A program made the translations under genes and the position numbers. A DNA stretch of 64,000 nt. It comes from Nannocystis punicea (GTDB taxonomy: Bacteria; Myxococcota_A; Polyangia; Nannocystales; Nannocystaceae). Positions 44,846 through 54,521 of the stretch are shown in pieces. Below the pieces are notes generated by a model. It was not told the DNA's origin. It saw only the letters and a list, made by a program, of their open reading frames with translations, and did not search any database. Numbering within the stretch: the stretch's first letter is position 1; the number at the start of each line of letters is the position of its first letter. The DNA lies in contig NZ_CP114040.1 in NCBI RefSeq assembly GCF_026965555.1, positions 2,294,001-2,358,000 on the forward strand, read 5' to 3'.

Positions 44846-45310
44846 TCACCGCGCCGGCTCACGCCCGAGGTCGAGCGCCAGCACCAGGGTGAGGCCGAGC
44901 AAGACGACGTTCCGCACGAGGTCGAGGGCGCCGACCGGCTCGGCCTGGACGGCGTTGCCGAAGCAGCCGCAGTCGAGGTCGATCCCCCGCGCCAGCGCCG
45001 AGCCGATCAGCACCGTGAAGATCGCCATCAGCCCGACCGCCAGCCACACGCCGCCCCGGTACAGCCGCCCGCTCAGCAGCGCCAGCGCGGCCAGCAGCTC
45101 GAGCATCGGCGCGGTGGTGGCGACCACGTTGACGAGGAAGTCGGGGAACAGGCGGTAGTTGGGCAGCTTGGCCGCGAACGCGACCGGGTCGGCCAGCTTG
45201 GGCGCGGCCGCGGCCAGCAAGACGCCGGCGACGACCAGGCGCAGGGCCCAGATGCCGCCGCGCCGCCACTTGGATGCCTGATCGGACATGTCCTCTTGGA
45301 CCTGGCTCAT
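44846..45310 (-). CDS. MauE/DoxX-like membrane protein
   Basis: This is a 154-residue protein with four membrane helices and the DCGCFGN motif (113-119) of the MauE group. These are thought to handle disulfides of exported partners. The ATG at 45310 overlaps the stop of the upstream small gene by 4 bases. Its first residues (MSQVQEDMSDQ) are encoded by palindrome half-sites, including GGACATGTCC at 45284-45293. Confidence 0.8.
   Translation of the reverse strand: MSQVQEDMSDQASKWRRGGIWALRLVVAGVLLAAAAPKLADPVAFAAKLPNYRLFPDFLVNVVATTAPMLELLAALALLSGRLYRGGVWLAVGLMAIFTVLIGSALARGIDLDCGCFGNAVQAEPVGALDLVRNVVLLGLTLVLALDLGREPAR
45284..45293. repeat. GGACATGTCC palindrome in a gene 5' end
   Basis: Two half-sites share CATG within the first codons of the MauE-like gene. 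Further half-sites run to about 45318. Confidence 0.65.
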
Positions 45311-45540
45311 CGGACATCCTCCGGGCCGGGGCTGGACATCGGCGTGGCGGGCGCGAACGAGGCGGCGGGCGCCTCGGACGCGGCGGGTTGCTCGAGCGGG
45401 AGCTCGGCCTCGCCGCACATGGTCTCCTCGACCCGGGGAGCCGGGACCCACGGCAGATCTGGCCGCAAGGCCAGGTGCACGAGGCCGAGGACGAGGCCGG
45501 CGGCGAGCAGCGCGAGCAATTCGCGGACGTCACGACGCAT
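45307..45540 (-). CDS. Small membrane-anchored protein, MauE partner
   Basis: This 77-residue protein has one N-terminal helix (LLALLAAGLVLGLVHLAL) and then an acidic, Ala/Pro-rich exposed tail with a single Cys (ETMCGEAEL). It is translationally coupled to the MauE-like gene. TAGGCT lies 9 bases before its ATG, so it probably heads the two-gene operon. The function is unknown, but the pairing suggests a redox partner. Confidence 0.65.
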   Translation of the reverse strand: MRRDVRELLALLAAGLVLGLVHLALRPDLPWVPAPRVEETMCGEAELPLEQPAASEAPAASFAPATPMSSPGPEDVR

Positions 45541-45549
45541 GGGACTCCA

Positions 45550-45555
45550 AGCCTA
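45550..45555 (-). promoter_or_regulatory. -10-like hexamer TAGGCT, leaderless type
   Basis: TAGGCT on the minus strand lies 9 bases before the ATG at 45540. Confidence 0.4.
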
Positions 45556-45820
45556 ACACCGGCTGGGCGGCCTTATTCCGCGAACGACGCGCTGCGACGC
45601 GCCCGCGCACCCCGGGCCGGCGCTCGTGCGGCAGCCCTCGTCCTGTCGGCCTCGCCGCGGCGGATGCCGGGAATTTGCTGGCGCCTGCGGGTGCAGTGCT
45701 ACCCTTGCGGGCGCGCCCGCGCAGGCGGCGATGCCGCCGGGGCCCTGGACATCTCCAGGGGCCGTCCGGGCCCGTCGTCCTTCCCGGCCCCCGCGGTCGG
45801 GAGCGCCAGGAGCCTCGCCC

Positions 45821-46561
45821 ATGACCCAACGCAAGCTGTTCGTGCTGTGGACCCTGCTGTGCGCGCTGGCGCTGCTGCCGCGCGCCGCCGAGGCCGCTCC
45901 GGTGACGGTGGGCGGCAAGGCCAGCACCACCGGCGGCACCAGCGGTTCGGCCAGCGGCCCCAAGAAGTCGGGCTTCGAGCTGCCGGAGAACATCATCGGC
46001 GGCAACGCGATCACGGCGCTGCTGCCGGTCCAGGTCGGCTTCGCCGGCTACTTGCCGCGGGTCCGGATCGGCTTCCAGTACGAGCGCCAGCTGTACAAGG
46101 CGCACTGGGTCTACGTGCAGATCGCCGGCCTGCTCGACCGCGGCGACTGGCACACCTTCCGCCTGCCGGAGTGCGGCCTCGGTGCTTCCATGGGCTCGTG
46201 CAACCGCGGCACGGTCGCGGGCTTCGACCTCGGCCTCGGCTACGCTCACAAGTGGTTCCTCAAGGACCACCCGTACCTGGTGCCGATCGCCCGCGTGGGC
46301 CTCAACGGCGGGGCCTGGTGGTACCCGTACATCACCGAGTCGCGCCAGCAGTCCCGCGAGCGCACCTGGTCGCTGAGCGTCCGCGGCGGCGGCGGCCTGC
46401 GGATCTTCCTGCTGCGCAACCTGGCCCTCGGGCTCGACGTGAACCTCGTCCTCGGCTTCACGATCTCCCGCGACCGCCCGCTGGCCAAGCAGCCCGAGAC
46501 CAACGCCAACTTCCTGATCGGCATGGAGGTCCTGCCGCTCATCGTGGAGTACCGGTTCTAG
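45821..46561 (+). CDS. Outer-membrane beta-barrel-like protein
   Basis: This 246-residue protein has a signal peptide ending RAAEAAP and a Gly/Ser/Thr/Lys linker. Repeated amphipathic strands follow (VQVGFAGYLPRVRIGFQYERQ, VAGFDLGLGYAHKWFL, LSVRGGGGLRIFLLRNLALGLDV). The C-terminus VEYRF ends in the aromatic residue expected for outer-membrane barrels. AGGAG lies 8 bases before the ATG. The design is similar to that of the gene at 33943. The substrate or role is unknown. Confidence 0.7.
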   Translation: MTQRKLFVLWTLLCALALLPRAAEAAPVTVGGKASTTGGTSGSASGPKKSGFELPENIIGGNAITALLPVQVGFAGYLPRVRIGFQYERQLYKAHWVYVQIAGLLDRGDWHTFRLPECGLGASMGSCNRGTVAGFDLGLGYAHKWFLKDHPYLVPIARVGLNGGAWWYPYITESRQQSRERTWSLSVRGGGGLRIFLLRNLALGLDVNLVLGFTISRDRPLAKQPETNANFLIGMEVLPLIVEYRF

Positions 46562-46650
46562 CGCCGGCTCCGGGCGGTTGCGCGCCGCCTGCGCACGTGT
46601 GAAAACCCGGTTCGCGGAGCGCTGGAGATCGTGCTACCTCCCCGCGGCTC

Positions 46651-47751
46651 ATGTCGCTCGCTGTCGGAATCGTCGGTCTGCCCAACGTCGGCAAGTCCAC
46701 CCTGTTCAACGCGCTGTCCAACGCCGGCGCCCAGGCGGCCAACTACCCGTTCTGCACGATCGATCCCAACATCGGCGTGGTCCCGGTGCCGGACCCGCGG
46801 ATGGACGCGCTGATCAAGCTGTTCGAGCCGCTGAAGGAGGTGCCGACGGCGGTCGAGTTCGTCGACATCGCCGGCCTGGTCAAGGGCGCGAGCCAGGGCG
46901 AGGGCAAGGGCAACGCGTTCCTCAGCCACATCCGCAACGTCGACGCGATCGTCCACGTGGTCCGCTGCTTCGACGACAGCGGGATCGTGCACGTGCACGG
47001 CAAGGTCGACCCGGTCGACGACGCCGAGGTGATCAACACCGAGCTCTTGCTGCGCGACATCCAGTCGGTCGAGGCGCGGCTGCAGAAGGCGGTCAAGAAC
47101 TCGAAGGGCGGCGACAAGGCCGAGAAGCTGGCGGCGGCGACCTGCGAGAAGCTGCTGGCGGCGATGAACCGCGGCCAGCCGGCGCGGACGATCGAGCTCG
47201 ACGACGAGTCGCGCGAGGTGATGAAGTCGCTGACGCTGCTGACCGCCAAGCCGATGCTGTACGCCGCCAACGTCGCCGAGTCGCAGCTATCGGCCGGCAC
47301 GTCCGACCCGCTGGTGGCCAAGGTGGTCGAGCTGGCGGCGCGCGAGAAGTCCGAGGTGGTGGTGATCTCGGCGGCCATCGAGGCCGAGATCGTCGGCCTC
47401 TCGCCGGACGAGCGGCGCGAGTTCCTCGACGGCCTCGGCGCCACCGAGCCGGGCCTGAACCGCCTGATCCGCCAGGCCTACGCGCTCCTCGAACTCATCA
47501 CCTTCTTCACCGCCGGCAAGCAGGAGGTCCGCGCCTGGACCATCCGCCGCGGCACCCACGCCCCCCAGGCGGCCGGCAAGATCCACACCGACTTCGAGCG
47601 GGGCTTCATCCGCGCCGAGGTCCAGGGCTGGGAGGACCTGGTCCGTCTCGGCTCCGAGGCCGCCGTCAAGGCCAAGGGCCTGCTCCGCGTCGAAGGCAAG
47701 GAGTACGTGGTTCAGGACGGCGACGTCATGCACTTCCGCTTCAACGTCTGA
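46651..47751 (+). CDS. ychF: Ribosome-associated GTPase/ATPase YchF (OLA1)
   Basis: This is a 366-residue Obg-family P-loop protein. G1 is GLPNVGKST (9-17), the switch segment is NYPFCTIDPNIGVVPVPD and G3 is DIAGLVKGASQGEGKGN. The nucleotide-specificity strand reads LYAANVAES, as in YchF proteins that prefer ATP. The C-terminal TGS domain runs from LELITFFTAGKQEVRAW to the end. The length is canonical. The gene is followed by a small CTGGCC/GGCCAG hairpin at 47755-47774. Confidence 0.96.
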   Translation: MSLAVGIVGLPNVGKSTLFNALSNAGAQAANYPFCTIDPNIGVVPVPDPRMDALIKLFEPLKEVPTAVEFVDIAGLVKGASQGEGKGNAFLSHIRNVDAIVHVVRCFDDSGIVHVHGKVDPVDDAEVINTELLLRDIQSVEARLQKAVKNSKGGDKAEKLAAATCEKLLAAMNRGQPARTIELDDESREVMKSLTLLTAKPMLYAANVAESQLSAGTSDPLVAKVVELAAREKSEVVVISAAIEAEIVGLSPDERREFLDGLGATEPGLNRLIRQAYALLELITFFTAGKQEVRAWTIRRGTHAPQAAGKIHTDFERGFIRAEVQGWEDLVRLGSEAAVKAKGLLRVEGKEYVVQDGDVMHFRFNV

Positions 47752-47754
47752 AAC

Positions 47755-47774
47755 TGGCCCGAAGGCCAGGTTGT
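47755..47774 (+). terminator. Small hairpin after ychF
   Basis: Arms ACTGGCC and GGCCAGGT flank a CGAA loop immediately after the ychF stop. It resembles the palindrome family in size and loop but has a divergent arm. No T-tract follows. Confidence 0.35.
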
Positions 47775-47880
47775 CAAGATGGTGATGGCGCAAGTTGCGC
47801 GGAATGCGCTGGCGGACACGCGGCGCGGACCTCCCGGGTGGGGTGTGGCATTTGCCGACGGGCGATGGCACGCTCGCGCC

Positions 47881-48636
47881 GTGAACCAGGTTGCGCGGTC
47901 CTCGTGTCGCTCGCTCGCCGTCGCGCTCGCGGCGGCGATGGTGTTCACCCCGACAGGCGCGCGCGCGCGCGTGGTCGTCGAGCCAGCTGTCTCTGGGGAC
48001 AGGGTCGCGGGGACAGCCGGCGAGGGCGAGCAGGCGACCTCGAAGGTGCCGCTGTCGAACGATCCGGCGGTCGAGTACAAGGCCGGCACGCAGGCCTACG
48101 CGCTCGGCAACTACGAGCAGGCGATCGTCCACTTCGAGCGCAGCTACGCGCTGTCGAACCACCCGTACCTGCTCTACAACCTCGGCCTGGCGTACACGCA
48201 GTGGTACGGCCTGTCGAACGACGCCGGCCATCTGCGGAAGGCCCGGCGGCTGTTCCAGAACTACCTCAAGGCGCTGGCCGACGATCCGAAGATGGATCAG
48301 GAGCAGCGCGACGACGCCGAGGCGCAGATCGCCAAGATCGACGAGCAGCTGGCGGAGATCGCCGCGCGCACGCCCGCCGCCACGCCCGCCGAGGGGCCGA
48401 CCCAGGCCGACAGCGCCCCGCCGCCGCGCGGCGGCGACATGCCGCCGCCGAGCAAGCAGCCGGTCTACAAGAAGGGCTGGTTCTGGGGGGTCATCGTCGT
48501 CGGCGTGCTCGCGGTCGCGGGCGGCGTCACTGCCGGGGTGCTGGCGAGCAGGCGCGACGAGCGAGGCCCGGCCGAGCTCGGCAACATCGGCCCCACGCGC
48601 GGCGAGGCCCCGATGGGCCTGGGCCTGCGGTTCTGA
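47881..48636 (+). CDS. TPR protein with C-terminal membrane helix
   Basis: This is a 251-residue exported protein with a signal peptide ending GARARV. Two or three TPR-like units follow (GTQAYALGNYEQAIVHFERS, YLLYNLGLAYTQWYGLS), then a Pro/Ala linker. A single membrane helix (GWFWGVIVVGVLAVAGGVTAGVLA) precedes a short tail ending GLGLRF. The GTG at 47881 is preferred because it begins a clean signal peptide. The layout is common among uncharacterised myxobacterial envelope proteins. A CTGTC/GGACAG element lies in the first codons of the mature region (47990-48005). Confidence 0.72.
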   Translation: MNQVARSSCRSLAVALAAAMVFTPTGARARVVVEPAVSGDRVAGTAGEGEQATSKVPLSNDPAVEYKAGTQAYALGNYEQAIVHFERSYALSNHPYLLYNLGLAYTQWYGLSNDAGHLRKARRLFQNYLKALADDPKMDQEQRDDAEAQIAKIDEQLAEIAARTPAATPAEGPTQADSAPPPRGGDMPPPSKQPVYKKGWFWGVIVVGVLAVAGGVTAGVLASRRDERGPAELGNIGPTRGEAPMGLGLRF

Positions 48637-48646
48637 AGGAGCGCCG

Positions 48647-48907
48647 GTGGTCTCGAGCCAGGAGCTGCATCCTTCGGCCGGCGCGCGCTTCGTGTGCGAG
48701 CGCGAGCCCGGCGAGTCGCTGCGCTACCGCGCGAACGTGTACGTCGCCGGGGGGGCGACGATCACGGCCGCGTTGACGTGGGACCAGGCCGGGCAGGCGA
48801 CGCTCGCGCCGGTGCCCGACGACCCGTGGGTGGCGAACGAGTTGCTCAAGCTGGCGCGGGTGCTGAAGCACAGCGGCCAGGCGCGGCTGGTCCGCTGGCG
48901 CGGATGA
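48647..48907 (+). CDS. Small protein of unknown function
   Basis: This 86-residue, soluble-looking protein begins VVSSQELHPSAGARFVCERE and has a beta-rich middle. It ends VLKHSGQARLVRWRG. The GTG has AAGGAG 8 bases upstream, and the gene starts 10 bases after the TPR gene. The stop codon lies inside the left arm of the large hairpin at 48904-48947. I do not recognise the family. Confidence 0.6.
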   Translation: MVSSQELHPSAGARFVCEREPGESLRYRANVYVAGGATITAALTWDQAGQATLAPVPDDPWVANELLKLARVLKHSGQARLVRWRG

Positions 48908-48947
48908 ACGAACGGACAGGTCCGAAAGGACCTGTCCGTTCATTCAT
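48904..48947. terminator. Large bidirectional hairpin overlapping a stop codon
   Basis: The stem has 19 pairs and one C-A mismatch around a GAAA tetraloop. The inner 14 bp (GAACGGACAGGTCC with its exact complement) are perfect and contain two overlapping palindrome-family half-sites. It lies between convergent genes, and there is no T-tract on either side. Confidence 0.75.
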
Positions 48948-48998
48948 GGACTCCTGGACATGCCCGAGCGGACAGCTTGAGCAGGCTGGCCGGAGCGG

Positions 48999-49964
48999 CT
49001 AGCCGGTGCTGCTGCTGGTGCTGTCGCCGCCGGTGCTGCTGGTGTCGGTGTCGGTGTCGGTGCCGGTCTCGTTGATCGGGCAGCCCTCTTCGCCCTCGTC
49101 GCAGCAGGCGCACACGGCCGTGCCGTCCTGGACCTCGCACGAGCCGAAGTCGTAGGTGGCGCCCATGTCGTCGCCGGTCTCGGTGCAGAGCTTGAAGCAG
49201 TCGGCCTCGGTGGTCTTGCCCCACTTGCAGCCGGCCCAGGTGTTGGCGTCGAGGCAGCTCGGGACGTCGCCGGAGCAGGCCGCGCCGGAGCCGCTGCCGC
49301 ACTCGGTGTAGATGCTCGTGCCGTCGTCGACGCAGCCGTACGAGAAGTCGTAGCCGTCGAGCTTGCAGGTGTCGTCGAGCGTGGTGTCCTCGACCCACAC
49401 GCCGCCCTCGCAGTAGTACTGCTTGCTGCCGTAGGGGCCGCAGGTGTCGGGGTTGGTGCAGAAGAACGACTCGGTGTCCGGGTTGCACGTGGCCGGGGGC
49501 TCGACCGCCTCGAGGCACTCCTCGGGGGTGCTGGTGGTGCCCGCGCTGGTGGTCGGGAGCTGCTCGGTCGTGGTGCCGTCGGTCTCGCCGTCGGTCCCCT
49601 CGGTGCCCTGCGAGGTCTGGCCGTCGTCGGGGCAGCAGGTCAGGTCGGCGTCGTCGCTGGGGTTGCACCACGTGTAGCCGACGTCGCAGAAGCACTGGTC
49701 GCCGGAGAGGGTGCTGTTCGGCTCGCACTGGCCGCCCTTGCCCTCTTTCTCGCAGCAGTCGGTGTCGTCGGTGTTGGGGTTGCAGCGCTCGTAGCCGGGG
49801 TTGCAGACGCAGTTGGCGTCGTTGTTGGCGAGCAGGCTGCCGCAGTCGTGGATGCCGGCGTCATCCCCACCAGGTCCCACCGTGATCACGCAGCCGAGCG
49901 CGAAGGCCGTGGCGAAGGAGAAGACAGAAGCCAAGAAGGAAGAAGGCAGAGAGCGTCGTTGCAT
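48999..49964 (-). CDS. Cysteine-rich lipoprotein
   Basis: This is a 321-residue exported lipoprotein with lipobox FALGC. It has about 34 cysteines in EGF-like or DUF4215-like clusters (CVCNPGYERCNPNTDD, CFCDVGYTWCNPSDD, CACCDEGEEGC) split by a Thr/Gly/Ser spacer. It ends in a Thr/Asp/Ser tail encoded by GTGTCG-type repeats. The two CNPGY/CDVGY units suggest an internal duplication. The ATG at 49964 is chosen over the codon at 49985 for its better signal peptide and AGGA site. It resembles the surface proteins at 1297 and 2169 in style, but the domains differ. Confidence 0.77.
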   Translation of the reverse strand: MQRRSLPSSFLASVFSFATAFALGCVITVGPGGDDAGIHDCGSLLANNDANCVCNPGYERCNPNTDDTDCCEKEGKGGQCEPNSTLSGDQCFCDVGYTWCNPSDDADLTCCPDDGQTSQGTEGTDGETDGTTTEQLPTTSAGTTSTPEECLEAVEPPATCNPDTESFFCTNPDTCGPYGSKQYYCEGGVWVEDTTLDDTCKLDGYDFSYGCVDDGTSIYTECGSGSGAACSGDVPSCLDANTWAGCKWGKTTEADCFKLCTETGDDMGATYDFGSCEVQDGTAVCACCDEGEEGCPINETGTDTDTDTSSTGGDSTSSSTG

Positions 49965-50023
49965 GACTCGATCCTGTGGAATCAATCCGTCCGACGACAG
50001 GGGCGCGTGGTTGATTCTTCGCG

Positions 50024-50064
50024 AAAAAGTACGCGCGCCGCGCCACCGCGCAGCGCGCGTACTT
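50024..50064 (-). terminator. Intrinsic terminator of the kor operon
   Basis: Perfect 12-bp arms AAGTACGCGCGC and GCGCGCGTACTT flank a 14-base loop and are followed by TTTTT on the minus strand. It lies 135 bases after the korB stop and is the clearest U-tract terminator on this strand. Confidence 0.75.
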
Positions 50065-50198
50065 CCACGCTGAGACTCGTGTAGAGGCTCCTACACGGGC
50101 ATCGAGCGACAGGGACCGGCCAGCGATCGCGTCGCTCGTGCAGACACGCACGCGATCGCGAGGCGCGTGCGGGCGAGCGGGTGCGCGGGCCAGCGCGC

Positions 50199-51251
<1,053 letters not shown>

Positions 51252-51283
51252 CGTCGTGACTCCAAAAGCTCTCGGGAAGGCGA

Positions 51284-53152
51284 TCAGGCGGAGGCGAGCA
51301 GGCCGCGAATCTCGGCCTCGATCTCGGCGATCTTGAACGGCTGGCCGGCGATCTTGTTGAGGCCGCGCGCGTCGACCAGGTAGTCGCTGCGCAGGATCTT
51401 GACCAGCATGCCGTTGTTCATCTCGGGCACGAGGACGTGCTTGAAGCGCTTGAGCACCTCGCCGAGGTTCTTCGGCATCGGGTGCATGTAGCGGATGTGC
51501 GCGTGCGAGACCTTGAGGCCGGCCTTGCGCGCGCCGAGCACGGCCGAGCTGATGGCGCCGTAGGTCGAGCCCCAGCCGACGACCAGCAGGTCGCCGCTGT
51601 CGTCGCCCTGGTCGATCTTCTGCAGCGGGATGTCGTCGCCGACGCCGGCGATCTTGGCCGCGCGGACCTTGACCATCTTGTGGTGGTTGTCCGGGTCGTA
51701 CGAGATGTTGCCCGAGTCGTAGTTCTTCTCGAGGCCGCCGATGCGGTGCTCGAGGCCCGGGGTGCCGGGGACGGCCCAGTTGCGCGCGAGGGTCTGCGGG
51801 TCGCGCAGGAACGGGTGGAAGCCGGCCGGCTCGGTGCGGTGCTTGACCGGGAAGGGCTCGAAGCTGTTGATGTCCGGGATCTTCCACGGCTCGGCGCTGT
51901 TGGCCAAGAAGCCGTCGGTCAGGAGGATGACCGGGGTCATGTACTTGGTTGCGAGGCGCACGGCCTCGACCGCCATGGTGAAGCAGTCGCCGGGGGTCGA
52001 GGCGGCCAGCACGACCAGCGGGCAGTCGCCGTTGCGGCCGTAGACCGCGAACAGGAGGTCGCTCTGCTCGGTCTTGGTCGGCAGGCCGGTCGAGGGGCCG
52101 CCGCGCTGGACGTCGACGACGACCAGCGGCAGCTCGGTCGAGACCGCGAGGCCGATCGCCTCGGTCTTGAGCGCGAGGCCGGGGCCCGAGGTGGTGGTGA
52201 TGCCGAGCGCGCCGGCGTACGAGGCGCCGATCGCCGCGCACACCGCCGCGATCTCGTCCTCGGCCTGGAAGGTGGTGATGCCGTAGGCGCGCAGGTTCGA
52301 CAGGCTGTGCAGGATCGTCGAGGCCGGCGTGATCGGGTAGCTGCCGAGCACGAGCTCGAGGCCGGCCAGCTTGCCGCCCGTGAGCAGACCCCACGCGGTC
52401 GCCTCGTTGCCGGTGACGTTGCGGTAGTGGCCCTCCTGCAGTCTGGCCTTGGGGACCTCGTAGGCGTGGATGCCCTGCGGCATCTCGGCGGTCTCGCCGT
52501 AGACGTGGCCGGCGTTGAGCGCGGCGATGTTGGCCTCGGCGATGTTCGGGTTCTTGGCGAACTTGCCGCGCAGCCACTCGGCGGTGCTCTCGCGCTCGCG
52601 CCCGAACATCCACATCATCAGGCCGAGCGTCCACATGTTCTTGGCGCGCACAGCCTCCTTGTTGCCGAGGCCGAACGACTCGACCGACTGCAGCGTGTGC
52701 TTGGTGATGTCGATCTTGAGCAGGCGGTAGCCGTCGAGGCTGCTGTCCTCGAGCGGGTTCTTGTCGTAGCCGGCCTTCTTGAGGTTGCCCGCAGTGAACG
52801 CGCCGGTGTTGACGACGAGGAGGCCGCCGGGCTTGAGGTCGCGCAGGTTGACCTTGAGCGCCGCCGGGTTCATCGCCACCAGCACGTCGGGCGCGTCGCC
52901 CGGCGTCATGATGTCGTGCGCGGCGAAGTGGACCTGGAAGCCCGACACGCCGAAAGTCGTGCCCGCGGGGGCGCGGATCTCGGCCGGGAAGTCGGGCAGC
53001 GTCGACAGGTCGTTGCCCATCAGCGCGGTCGTGTCGGAGAACTGTGAGCCGGTGAGCTGCATGCCGTCGCCGGAGTCGCCGGCGAAGCGAATCACGACCG
53101 ATTCGATGAGCTCGCGCTGGGAGGTCGAATTTGTGGAAGCGAACGTATCCAT
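51284..53152 (-). CDS. korA: 2-oxoacid:ferredoxin oxidoreductase, alpha subunit (gamma-alpha fusion)
   Basis: This 622-residue protein is a gamma-alpha fusion. The N-terminal 190 residues are the gamma-like domain (VVIRFAGDSGDGMQLTGSQF). The alpha domain follows with LVLGSYPITPASTILHSLS, TTTSGPGLALKTEAIGLAVSTELPLVVVDVQRGGPSTGLPTK and a C-terminal transketolase-like domain (VVGWGSTYGAISSAVLGARK). This arrangement is common in the KorA of aerobes. It heads the korAB operon, with no close TANNNT hexamer and therefore probably a leader. Confidence 0.94.
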   Translation of the reverse strand: MDTFASTNSTSQRELIESVVIRFAGDSGDGMQLTGSQFSDTTALMGNDLSTLPDFPAEIRAPAGTTFGVSGFQVHFAAHDIMTPGDAPDVLVAMNPAALKVNLRDLKPGGLLVVNTGAFTAGNLKKAGYDKNPLEDSSLDGYRLLKIDITKHTLQSVESFGLGNKEAVRAKNMWTLGLMMWMFGRERESTAEWLRGKFAKNPNIAEANIAALNAGHVYGETAEMPQGIHAYEVPKARLQEGHYRNVTGNEATAWGLLTGGKLAGLELVLGSYPITPASTILHSLSNLRAYGITTFQAEDEIAAVCAAIGASYAGALGITTTSGPGLALKTEAIGLAVSTELPLVVVDVQRGGPSTGLPTKTEQSDLLFAVYGRNGDCPLVVLAASTPGDCFTMAVEAVRLATKYMTPVILLTDGFLANSAEPWKIPDINSFEPFPVKHRTEPAGFHPFLRDPQTLARNWAVPGTPGLEHRIGGLEKNYDSGNISYDPDNHHKMVKVRAAKIAGVGDDIPLQKIDQGDDSGDLLVVGWGSTYGAISSAVLGARKAGLKVSHAHIRYMHPMPKNLGEVLKRFKHVLVPEMNNGMLVKILRSDYLVDARGLNKIAGQPFKIAEIEAEIRGLLASA

Positions 53153-53295
53153 GACCGCAACGAGCGCGCGCAGCCGTGGCAGCGCGCGTGTGAAGAGTAT
53201 GCGCCGTGGCCGGTTTCATTGTCATCGCGGGCCCTGGGCCAGGCCCGTGAGCCAGCACAAGCCTCGTGCGCTACGTCGACGCACGTTGTCGCGAG

Positions 53296-53883
53296 TCACT
53301 CGAGGCTGCGCACGAGCGCCTCGACGTATGCGACGTAGCTCTCGAGCGTGGTCGAGGTCGCGTCCTTCGGCGCTCGCGCGAGAGCCGGCGGTGACGGCTG
53401 TCCCTTGGGGTCGACCACGGCCCCGGCCCACGCGAGCAAGACGGCGCGGTCGAAAGAATTAACGATTCGCTTACCACGGACCGGCGAGGCGGCAAGACGA
53501 GCGTTCCAGGCCAGCACCTGGCGTACGAAGGTCCGCGTCCAGGTCTTGTGATTGGCCTCGAAGGTTGCCGCGAGGTCGGGTCGTACGGCAGAGAGGATCT
53601 TGCGCACGCCCGCGCCGACGCGCGGGGCGTTCCGCGGGTCGTCGAGGAGGTCGCGCTGGCTGGCGGCGACGCTGTGGACAGCGCCGCCGACGCGAATGTC
53701 GGCCGGACCGAGCTTGGCGTCGATGCGGACGAGGACGTCGGTACCGCCCTCGGCGGTGACGATGGCCCCGAGCACACGCGTGGGGACAGTGACTTCGAGC
53801 GGCTCGGCCGCGACGGCGCGGCCTGTGATGAGAGTCGTAGCGATCGCTGCCGCCGCCGAGAGCCAAAGTCGCCGTGTGATCAT
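53296..53883 (-). CDS. Exported protein resembling truncated zinc-binding ABC receptors
   Basis: This is a 195-residue exported protein with a signal (ITRRLWLSAAAAIATTLITG) that could be Tat or Sec. The order of helices and the stretches LLDDPRNAPRVGAGVRKILSA, FEANHKTWTRTFVRQVLAW and VRGKRIVNSFDRAVLLAWAGAVV resemble the second half of TroA/ZnuA-type metal receptors. The first lobe is nearly absent and the usual metal His residues are not in place. The ATG at 53883 is preferred over the TTG two codons earlier. It is either a degenerate relative or a chance resemblance. Confidence 0.6.
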   Translation of the reverse strand: MITRRLWLSAAAAIATTLITGRAVAAEPLEVTVPTRVLGAIVTAEGGTDVLVRIDAKLGPADIRVGGAVHSVAASQRDLLDDPRNAPRVGAGVRKILSAVRPDLAATFEANHKTWTRTFVRQVLAWNARLAASPVRGKRIVNSFDRAVLLAWAGAVVDPKGQPSPPALARAPKDATSTTLESYVAYVEALVRSLE

Positions 53884-53901
53884 GCGCAATTCCCGACGAC
53901 G

Positions 53902-54441
53902 TCAGGGTAGCGCGATTTGTTCACCCGGCCCGGCGGGGAATTCGTGGCGCCACGGCGGCTCGAAGGTCCACACCAGTCGCTTGCCGAACCCGATCCGGTT
54001 GTCCGTCAACTTGGCCCAGGTGATCGCCAGCGCGTACAGCCGGTCGCGCTCGCCGAGGTGGGCGGCGGCGACCGGGTGCCGCTCGAGATACGCGGCGCGG
54101 AGGCTCGCGGCGGCGTCTCCGTGTAACCGCGTGCACACCACGACCTCGCCGCGGAGCTGCACGCCGCGGACTTCGCCGAGCACCTCCGTCTCGAGGTGGA
54201 TCGCGGCGGCCACTGCGGCAGGCCCCTCGCCGATCGCCCGCCCGTGACAGGTGTCGGCGCGGCTTGCGAACACGAGGAGCGGCGCGGCCGAGCCGGGCAG
54301 GCCAGCGGCGGCGTAGAAGAGAGGAGTCGCGTAGGGCAGACCGTCGTCGTCCAGCGTGGCGAGGGCGACGACCCAGTGCTCCTGCAGGAGCCTCATGAGC
54401 AGCCTCACGTTTGGCAGCGCGGGCGATTCGGCGGCAGGCAT
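53902..54441 (-). CDS. Pyridoxamine oxidase-fold protein, YhbP-like
   Basis: This 179-residue protein has the FMN-binding split-barrel layout. It includes LLQEHWVVALATLDDDGLPYATPLFYAA at the start, LLVFASRADTCHGRAI and a closing WTFEPPWRHEFPAG. The LLxEHxVxxLAT opening matches the YhbP/UPF0306 group. Whether it binds FMN or another cofactor cannot be told. It diverges from the TPR gene, and its ATG lies in a CATGCC context related to the palindrome family. Confidence 0.78.
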   Translation of the reverse strand: MPAAESPALPNVRLLMRLLQEHWVVALATLDDDGLPYATPLFYAAAGLPGSAAPLLVFASRADTCHGRAIGEGPAAVAAAIHLETEVLGEVRGVQLRGEVVVCTRLHGDAAASLRAAYLERHPVAAAHLGERDRLYALAITWAKLTDNRIGFGKRLVWTFEPPWRHEFPAGPGEQIALP

Positions 54442-54507
54442 GTCGGGTCCGCTTGTACCTCGAGCGCGCGGCCGCACGGGCCCGGTCGGTCGCGCGGGAC
54501 GCCGTGT

Positions 54508-54513
54508 TAGAGT
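54508..54513 (+). promoter_or_regulatory. -10-like hexamer TAGAGT, leaderless type
   Basis: TAGAGT, preceded by TGT, ends 8 bases before the ATG at 54522, with no Shine-Dalgarno sequence. Confidence 0.4.
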
Positions 54514-54521
54514 TCGCGCCC

